Positions 4,088 through 9,045 of a stretch of DNA of 9,045 nucleotides are shown piece by piece (position 1 is the first letter of the stretch; every line of letters begins with the position of its first letter). The notes under the pieces were generated by a model. That model was not told where the DNA came from and made no database searches. It saw only the letters and a program-made list of their open reading frames with translations. The stretch covers positions 1-9,045 of the forward strand of contig CAKSXP010000060.1 in the NCBI GenBank assembly GCA_934515035.1. The letters run 5' to 3'. This DNA comes from an uncultured Oscillospiraceae bacterium (GTDB lineage: Bacteria; Bacillota; Clostridia; Oscillospirales; Oscillospiraceae). The translations under genes and the position numbers were made by a program.

Positions 4088-5878
4088 ATGGAAAACTACA
4101 CAAAAGCGGTGAGCCGCGTCCCGCCGGTGGGGCTCTGGGAGTCCGAGCGGGACAGGCTCGATACATACGGCATTATATACAGCAAGGAATTTATACCAGC
4201 GACGGATCCGGACGGCGTTATCGGCGCGGGACAGGGAAAGACGCCCGCCGTGCGCTGCCGGTGCTCCGCCTGCAGCGAAGAGTTTTACAGGCCGTGGGCA
4301 AGGACGGGCGACCCGGACGGCGCGGCATACGGATTTCTGGAGGAGGAATCGGGCGGCGTCTTTCTGGTGGGCTCCGGCGACAGCATGGAGTGTCCCGTAT
4401 GCGGCACGCACTGCCGCGTCAAATGCGCTTCGCGCATCAGAAGCGACATAAACGCCGGGACACGGGCATTCATCACGGCCGAGACCGGCGCGATGAGCGC
4501 GCAGCTGCTGCCCGGAAGCGACGGCGAGCGCCCGCTTGCGCTCATATGCTGGAAGCTGCGGCGATACTGCACGCACACGGGAGGAGACCTGAAGGTCATA
4601 CTGCCCGCCGACGCCTATGTATTCGCGCCGGACGGGAGATGCAAGCTGACGGGCTCGCACAGGAGCTACAGCGGGACCGCCGGGTATTTCATGGTCTACA
4701 AAAGCAAATGGGACCAGCCGAAGGACTGGCACTCGGACTGGGGCCGTCAGGACAGGATATACGGTCTGACGCCGGAGCTGACGGAGAAAAGCTGCCTGCG
4801 CAACTCGCGGTTGTGGGAGTACATGCAGGACGCGGGCATAAACAGCGCCTATCCGGTGGAATATCTCTCGCTGTGGCAGGAGCATCCGCAGGTCGAGAAT
4901 CTGGCGGCACAGGGAGCGGGATATCTTCTGAGCGAGCTTACAGCTGAACGGAACGCGGTCAGATACCGGGAGGACAACAGGCGCGGGCTCTTCACAAAAT
5001 ATGACCTTATCGACTTCGGGCAGCGCCGCCCCTCCGCGATGCTGGGCCTGACGCGCGAAGAGTTCCGGCGCATGACGGGACACAAATGGAGCGCCGGGCT
5101 GCTGCGCCTGTATCTGGCGCGGAAGAGAGCGGGCGAACTGCTCACGGACGAGGACATTGAAAACGTATTCATGCTCGGAGAAGATCTGGAGCTCGGGAAG
5201 ATGCACTATCCGCCCGGAGCGGGCGCGGGAAAGGCCGCCCGATATCTTCTCAGACAGATCGAGCAGAGCGGCGCGGAGTATCGCTATGACCCCGAGATCG
5301 ACGAATACTGCGACCCGAAGGAATATTGCCAGATATCGGCGGGGCTGCTGCGCGACTACTGGAACATGGCCGGGCACTGCGGCTGGGATCTGCGGGATCC
5401 TGCCGTCAGATGGCCGAAGGACCTTGAAGCGGCACACGACAGGGCAGCGGAGGCAGAGAGGACGATACTCGACAGGCAGAGCGCGGCGCTTTTCAGAAAA
5501 CGCTATAAGGAGCTCAAAAAATACAGCTTTGCCCACGGCGGTATACGGATCAGCCCATGCGCAACGCAGGACCAGCTCACGCGGGAGGGCAGGATACTGC
5601 ACCACTGCGTTGCAGGGTACGCCCGCGACATTGCAAGAGGGAAAACCAGCATATTCTTCATCCGGAGGGAGAAGGCCCCGCGCACGCCGTGGTACACGCT
5701 GGAGTTCGACGAAAAAAATCTTGCGGTCAGGCAGAACCGGGGCAAGCGCAACTGCGCCAGGACTCCGGAGGTGGAGGCATTTGAACAGCTCTGGCTGAGC
5801 TGGATACACGACGGCTGCCCGAGAGACGGGCAGGGCGAACCGGTAATTAACGACAACAGGGAGGCGGCAACGGCATGA
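4088..5878 (+). CDS. PcfJ-like protein
   Basis: This 596-aa protein has the architecture of PcfJ-family proteins. An N-terminal zinc-binding-like region has C57-x-C59-x2-C62 and C102-x2-C105, C109 and C113 (RCRCSAC, then CPVCG). A long helical middle follows. The C-terminal PcfJ domain has the hallmark HHCVAGY (505-511), then a beta-rich segment (SIFFIRRE, WYTLEF, VRQNRGKRN). The start is set at ATG 4088, with GAGG about 6 nt upstream. GTG at 4076 would overlap the previous stop (ATGTGA) and add four residues. The stop overlaps the next gene as ATGA, so the two are co-translated. Its role is not known; family members occur on conjugative plasmids and in phage early regions, always near replication genes or PcfK. 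Confidence 0.85.
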   Translation: MENYTKAVSRVPPVGLWESERDRLDTYGIIYSKEFIPATDPDGVIGAGQGKTPAVRCRCSACSEEFYRPWARTGDPDGAAYGFLEEESGGVFLVGSGDSMECPVCGTHCRVKCASRIRSDINAGTRAFITAETGAMSAQLLPGSDGERPLALICWKLRRYCTHTGGDLKVILPADAYVFAPDGRCKLTGSHRSYSGTAGYFMVYKSKWDQPKDWHSDWGRQDRIYGLTPELTEKSCLRNSRLWEYMQDAGINSAYPVEYLSLWQEHPQVENLAAQGAGYLLSELTAERNAVRYREDNRRGLFTKYDLIDFGQRRPSAMLGLTREEFRRMTGHKWSAGLLRLYLARKRAGELLTDEDIENVFMLGEDLELGKMHYPPGAGAGKAARYLLRQIEQSGAEYRYDPEIDEYCDPKEYCQISAGLLRDYWNMAGHCGWDLRDPAVRWPKDLEAAHDRAAEAERTILDRQSAALFRKRYKELKKYSFAHGGIRISPCATQDQLTREGRILHHCVAGYARDIARGKTSIFFIRREKAPRTPWYTLEFDEKNLAVRQNRGKRNCARTPEVEAFEQLWLSWIHDGCPRDGQGEPVINDNREAATA

Positions 5879-6396
5879 CCGAAATAACGACCACGCGCAC
5901 AGCCGGTACGATAGCGGCGGAGATCCGCACATTCACGGCCTCGATGCTCAACAACATTATCGAGATCGGGCGCAGGCTCTGCGAGGCGAAGGAGCTTATA
6001 CCCTACGGCAGCTTTGGAGACTGGGTGCGCCGGGAGACGGGCTATTCCGTGTCCACGGCCAACAACTTCATGCGCATTTTTAACGAGTACGGAGCCGCGC
6101 AGGGCTGCCTTTTCGGGGCAGAAGCAGAATCCCAAACGTTTGGAAAACTGAGCTATTCCAAGGCTTTGGCGCTCCTCGCGGTGCCCGCGGAGGAGCGGGA
6201 GCGGTTCGCCGAGGAGCACCACGTTGAGGACATGAGCACACGGGAGCTTCAGGAGGCCATACGCGAAAACGAAAGGCTGCGGCAGGAGGCGGAGGGCACA
6301 GCGCTGGCGCTGGCGGACCTTGAAGAGGCGCGCGAGAGCATTGCGGCGCAGCTTAAGCGGCGCGGCGAGCCTGCCGATCAAGGTCGTCGGATATGA
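5875..6396 (+). CDS. DUF3102-family protein, apparently shortened
   Basis: The 173-aa product begins with the DUF3102 signature: LNNIIEIGRRLCEAKELIPYG... (25-50), then an HTH-like segment GYSVSTANNFMRIFNEYG (56-73) and FGKLSYSKALALLAVPAEER (89-109), followed by STRELQEAIREN and the start of a coiled coil (121-160). DUF3102 proteins are phage or plasmid proteins of unknown biochemistry. Homologues I know of carry a much longer coiled-coil tail, whereas this one ends soon after residue 160 with RRGEPADQGRRI. It overlaps PcfJ by ATGA. Just before its stop, a coding-like stretch in another frame begins (6368-6457), which hints at truncation by a deletion or frameshift. Confidence 0.8.
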   Translation: MTEITTTRTAGTIAAEIRTFTASMLNNIIEIGRRLCEAKELIPYGSFGDWVRRETGYSVSTANNFMRIFNEYGAAQGCLFGAEAESQTFGKLSYSKALALLAVPAEERERFAEEHHVEDMSTRELQEAIRENERLRQEAEGTALALADLEEARESIAAQLKRRGEPADQGRRI

Positions 6397-6457
6397 CTTT
6401 GAGCGCGGCGTTATCCGATTCGCCGCCGGACTGCACTTCCTCGGCACAGAGGACTGA
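6368..6457 (+). pseudogene. Possible 3' remnant of a lost gene, or frameshifted tail of the DUF3102 gene
   Basis: In the +1 frame relative to DUF3102, this stretch reads SLPIKVVGYDFERGVIRFAA and then GLHFLGTED before TGA at 6455-6457. It looks like the end of a folded protein rather than random translation. It has no start or ribosome binding site of its own. It overlaps the last 29 bases of the DUF3102 gene and stops 26 nt before the capsid gene. It could be the tail of a gene deleted together with the material between DUF3102 and capsid, or an extension of DUF3102 after an indel. I cannot identify the parent family. Confidence 0.4.
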
Positions 6458-6483
6458 GGACGAAAGCGAGGTAATAAACAGAG

Positions 6484-7434
6484 ATGAACAACTTTGGAAA
6501 CTGGAAAACCGACAACTACAAGTTCGTTGGAAAGGCTTTTGATTTTGCATACGCCAACAACATCAAAAAGCTTATGCCCATACTCGGCGAGGTGACGGCA
6601 AACAGCGTTGACTATGAGCTGACGGGCGCGGGCGGCTACGGCGAGCTGATGCCCTATGACGGGAGCAACCTGAACATGACCAGCCAGAAGCGCGGGTTCA
6701 AGACCATCATCACGCCGGAGGAGTTTGCCTCCAGCTTTGCCGTCAGCTACAAGGCGGCGAAGATCGACAAGCTCGGCGAGACAAAGAAGGTCGGCACGCG
6801 CCTCGGCGACAGCGCCGCGACATCGGTATATCTGCACGCGCTGCGCATGTTTGCCCGCGCGTTCAACCCCGAATACAAGGGCGGCGACGGCAAGCCCTGG
6901 GCGGCGGCGGACCATCCGGTTGCCTCCCTCGGCTCGAACGGACGCACCTTCACCGCGGATCCGGAGGCAGGGACCTATTCCAACCTCATATCCGACACCT
7001 TCTCGGTATCGGCGATAACCGCGGCGCAGGCCATGGCAAACAGGTTTGTGACGCCGGACGGGCTGCCCTTTGCCTGCGAGTTTGACACCGTTATCATCGC
7101 GCCGGAGCTGGAGGAGAAGGCAAAGAAGATGTTCGGCGAGAACAGCCGCCTTATGCCGGCGCTGGACCCCGAAAGCAGCAACAACGCGGCAAACCCGGTT
7201 TACGGCATGAAGTACATAGTCATGGGCGGCGGCCGGGACGGCTTTACCGCAAAGCAGTGGGCCGTGTGTGACCGCGAAAAGATGAAGGAGCTTGTCAACA
7301 TCGTCTACAACACCAGACCGACGGTGCTCAACAACGAGCTGGACAACCCCCTGCTCGACATGTACACCGCCTATGCGGACTTCGGCTGCGGCTGGGGCGA
7401 CGCAAGACAGATCATATTCTCCGATCCCTCGTGA
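6484..7434 (+). CDS. Phage major capsid protein (HK97-fold, Mu gpT-like)
   Basis: The 316-aa product has the features of major head subunits of the Mu gpT type. These are an N-terminal arm (1-40), a segment TIITPEEFASSFAVSYKAAK (74-93), DHPV (143-146), GTYSNLI (163-169), a helix SAITAAQAMANRF (176-188), the beta strand and helix VIIAPELEEKAKK (203-215), and WAVCDREKMKE with DPLLDMYTAY-like strands near the C-terminus. In virions it would form the icosahedral shell. No scaffold or protease gene is seen beside it. The ATG at 6484 follows GCGAGGTAAT by about 11 nt. Codon use is strongly GC-ending, as in its right-hand neighbours. The family assignment is by pattern recognition; an HK97-fold head protein of another subfamily is possible. 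Confidence 0.85.
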   Translation: MNNFGNWKTDNYKFVGKAFDFAYANNIKKLMPILGEVTANSVDYELTGAGGYGELMPYDGSNLNMTSQKRGFKTIITPEEFASSFAVSYKAAKIDKLGETKKVGTRLGDSAATSVYLHALRMFARAFNPEYKGGDGKPWAAADHPVASLGSNGRTFTADPEAGTYSNLISDTFSVSAITAAQAMANRFVTPDGLPFACEFDTVIIAPELEEKAKKMFGENSRLMPALDPESSNNAANPVYGMKYIVMGGGRDGFTAKQWAVCDREKMKELVNIVYNTRPTVLNNELDNPLLDMYTAYADFGCGWGDARQIIFSDPS

Positions 7435-7464
7435 CCATCCGGCGGGGCGGGGAGAGAAACAGGA

Positions 7465-7496
7465 AAGTGCCGGCCGCGGGAAAACGGCCGGCACTT
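7465..7496. repeat. Perfect 12-bp inverted repeat (hairpin) after the capsid gene
   Basis: AAGTGCCGGCCG (7465-7476) and CGGCCGGCACTT (7485-7496) are exact complements around the 8-nt loop cgggaaaa. The RNA stem would be very stable. No T-run follows on the plus strand, so it is not a standard intrinsic terminator. It lies 30 nt after the capsid stop and 23 nt before the next start. Likely roles are protecting the 3' end of capsid mRNA or partial termination, lowering expression of the downstream genes. Confidence 0.85.
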
Positions 7497-7519
7497 CGGA
7501 GAAAGGGAGCAAACGCAAA

Positions 7520-7792
7520 ATGGCAATGAGAATAACCGGGCTGAAAACCGTGAGCGCGACGACGGCCGCGCAGGACGTCAACATCGGCTACAACGCATTC
7601 CTGATCCAGAACAACGGGACGGGAAAGGTATACTTCAAAGAAAAGCACGAGGACGGCAGGCCCGCCAGCGCCTCGAACGGATTCTGCCTGCCGGCCGGGA
7701 CGACGCTTGAGCACGTGCTGACGGCAAAGACGCTCTCCATCGTCGCGGACGCGGCCAGCAGCGTTGTTATACTGCTGCTCGACATCGGATAA
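7520..7792 (+). CDS. Small beta-rich virion protein, possible head decoration
   Basis: The 90-aa product starts at ATG 7520 with AAAGGGAG about 10 nt upstream, directly after the hairpin. It reads as a chain of beta strands: MRITGLKTV, YNAFLIQNN, KVYFKEK, a glycine/serine loop, FCLPAGTTLEHVL, KTLSIVADAASSVVILLLDIG. Many small phage head fibre, decoration or spike-base proteins share this layout (a turn of N-x-G, then FC/LPAGTT, then a strand pair), but I cannot name a specific family. Its position between capsid and portal genes fits a virion-associated role. No signal peptide or membrane segment is visible. Confidence 0.65.
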   Translation: MAMRITGLKTVSATTAAQDVNIGYNAFLIQNNGTGKVYFKEKHEDGRPASASNGFCLPAGTTLEHVLTAKTLSIVADAASSVVILLLDIG

Positions 7793-7807
7793 ACCGGAGG
7801 CTGCCGC

Positions 7808-9045
7808 ATGGGTATCTGGAAAAAGAAAAAGGGCCCGGCAGCCGGACGGGAGAGCGGCGGGACGCCGCTTATCATCGGCTACGACTATTCGACGCCCGAG
7901 AAGCGCTGCGAGACGGCGGACGCGCTGTTTTCCCGCGCGAAGAACGCGAGGACAAAGGTCGAGCGGGAATGGGAGCTCGACAACGACTACTACAACTTCC
8001 GCCACAGGGCGAACCTTGAGACGGCGGAATATTCCGAGGACAGGGGGCTTCCGTTCATACCGGCGGCGCTGCCCGACCCTTACATACAGGTCGAGAGCCA
8101 GATCGACCCGAACCTGCCGGAGCCGGAGTTCCGCGGCAGGGACGACGACCTTGACTCCGTGAAAGCCAAGGAGCGGGAATACTGCGTGCGGTTCATTCTC
8201 GAGAACAACAGGGTAGCGGACATGAACACCGCGAACGAACGCAGGCTCATCAAGCTGGGCGACGCGTTCTGGAAGGCCTATTGGGACAACGACATGCGGC
8301 AGGGGATAAATGAGGGAGACATCCGTGTAAAGGACGTCTCCCCCGAAGACTTTTATCCGGACCCCGCGGCCGCGAGCCTTGAGGAATGCGAATATGTCGA
8401 TTACGTCTATTCCATGCACAGGGTAAAGTTCGCGCGGACCTTCTCCGCGGAGCTGGCGCGGCTCGGCCTGACGGCGGACGAGCTGATGAGCGGGGCATAC
8501 CGCGAGGAAAACAGCCTTTTCGACTTCACGCTGGGCGCGGACGACGAGACGGACACCATACAGGTGCGTGAGCACTGGTTCCGTCAGCCGGAGGCACAGC
8601 AGGCGGACGGCGTTACCGTCGCGCCGGGCGTTATCGCCTGTTCCATACAGGCGGGAGGAAGAGAGCTGAAATACATCCCGAACTACTGGGAACGCACCTG
8701 GAGGCAGAACAGGAACTTCCCCTTTGTACACTACTGGCGCATACGCGACGAGACGCAGTTCTGGAACAAGAGCGAGCTTTTTTCAATGCGCGACATGGTG
8801 GACGCCGGGGACCGCAAGCTGGGAAGCATGCTGCTAAACGACGCGATGCTCTCCAACGACATTATCATCGTGGAGGAAAACGCGCTTGCCGACGGAACGG
8901 AGCTCACAAACGAGCCCGGCGCTGTATGGCTGACGAAGCCAGGCGGCTCCGGAAAGGTGGCAAGGCTGGGCGGACTGAACCACATAGGCGATACCTCGAT
9001 GATCGAATGGCTTTCCACACAGATACAGAGAGCGAACCGCAACTA
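7808..9045 (+). CDS. Phage portal protein (partial, C-terminus off window)
   Basis: The frame from ATG 7808 (CCGGAGG 8 nt upstream) stays open to the right edge, giving 412 complete codons. The sequence resembles portal proteins of Clostridia phages. Features are a basic N-terminus (MGIWKKKKG), ADALFSRAKNART-x-x-EREWELDNDYY, LPDPYIQVESQIDPNLPEPEF, NERRLIKLGDAFWKAYWD, VKDVSPEDFYPDP, REHWFRQP, KYIPNYWERTW, FPFVHYW, FWNKSEL and ARLGGLNH, ending in QIQRANRN. Portals form the 12-subunit ring through which DNA enters the head and which docks the terminase and tail. It follows the capsid gene here, whereas portal normally precedes capsid. The C-terminal part, and any terminase, lie outside the window. 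Confidence 0.87.
   Translation, partial: MGIWKKKKGPAAGRESGGTPLIIGYDYSTPEKRCETADALFSRAKNARTKVEREWELDNDYYNFRHRANLETAEYSEDRGLPFIPAALPDPYIQVESQIDPNLPEPEFRGRDDDLDSVKAKEREYCVRFILENNRVADMNTANERRLIKLGDAFWKAYWDNDMRQGINEGDIRVKDVSPEDFYPDPAAASLEECEYVDYVYSMHRVKFARTFSAELARLGLTADELMSGAYREENSLFDFTLGADDETDTIQVREHWFRQPEAQQADGVTVAPGVIACSIQAGGRELKYIPNYWERTWRQNRNFPFVHYWRIRDETQFWNKSELFSMRDMVDAGDRKLGSMLLNDAMLSNDIIIVEENALADGTELTNEPGAVWLTKPGGSGKVARLGGLNHIGDTSMIEWLSTQIQRANRN

Noticed and set aside
4007..5932. 641-aa minus-strand open frame opposite the PcfJ-like gene
   Set aside because: A long antisense frame is expected in GC-rich DNA with G/C-ending codons. It is Arg/Ala/Val-rich without domains, and the plus strand carries a recognisable family.
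5503..7584. 693-aa minus-strand open frame spanning PcfJ, DUF3102 and capsid
   Set aside because: It crosses three well-supported plus-strand genes and intergenic signals, with no domain pattern; it is a compositional shadow.
1..9045. CRISPR array, tRNA or rRNA genes, insertion sequence ends
   Set aside because: No regularly spaced repeats, cloverleaf-like sequence, transposase motif or terminal inverted repeats were seen.

Overview
The window looks like the left part of a temperate phage or phage-derived element in a Gram-positive host, most likely a member of the class Clostridia. The reasons are the strong GGAGG-type ribosome binding sites, consensus sigma-A promoters, and a run of small Clostridia-prophage protein types (Cys-rich HTH protein, PcfK-like, PcfJ-like, DUF3102). 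Coding DNA right of about 2.1 kb is GC-rich, while the lysogeny region on the left is more AT-rich. No family was checked by a database search; assignments come from recognising sequence features.

Region 1 (1-1071, minus strand) is a long open frame running off the left edge. It encodes two N-terminal membrane segments, an 11-residue-repeat coiled coil and a CxC-x9-CxH SWIM zinc finger. Region 2 (about 1120-1953) is a lambda-like genetic switch. A leftward XRE repressor faces a rightward Cro-like protein with almost the same recognition helix. Each has a sigma-A-type promoter with a 15-bp operator (GTGTC-N5-GAAAC type) in its 17-bp spacer, and there are at least two more operator copies. A 51-residue ORF with its own promoter and ribosome binding site runs into the repressor gene from the opposite side.

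Region 3 (2086-6396, plus strand) is a tightly packed early operon: a 67-aa protein, a 32-aa membrane peptide, three small Cys-rich proteins (one with HTH, one with coiled coil, one with a C-terminal clamp-binding-like QLALF), a helical 98-aa protein, a PcfK-like/PcfJ-like pair and a DUF3102 protein joined to PcfJ by an ATGA overlap.

Region 4 (6484-9045, plus strand) is a virion module: major capsid protein, a 12-bp perfect hairpin, a 90-aa beta-rich protein (possible decoration protein) and a portal protein running off the right edge.

The switch would control the rightward early operon, and the structural genes would follow from the same strand. The step from DUF3102 to capsid is abrupt. 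No terminase, helicase or protease gene lies between them, the capsid gene precedes the portal gene, and a short coding-like fragment in another frame sits at the junction. An internal deletion, an unusual phage gene order, or a capsid-encoding satellite could each explain this; the window alone cannot decide.
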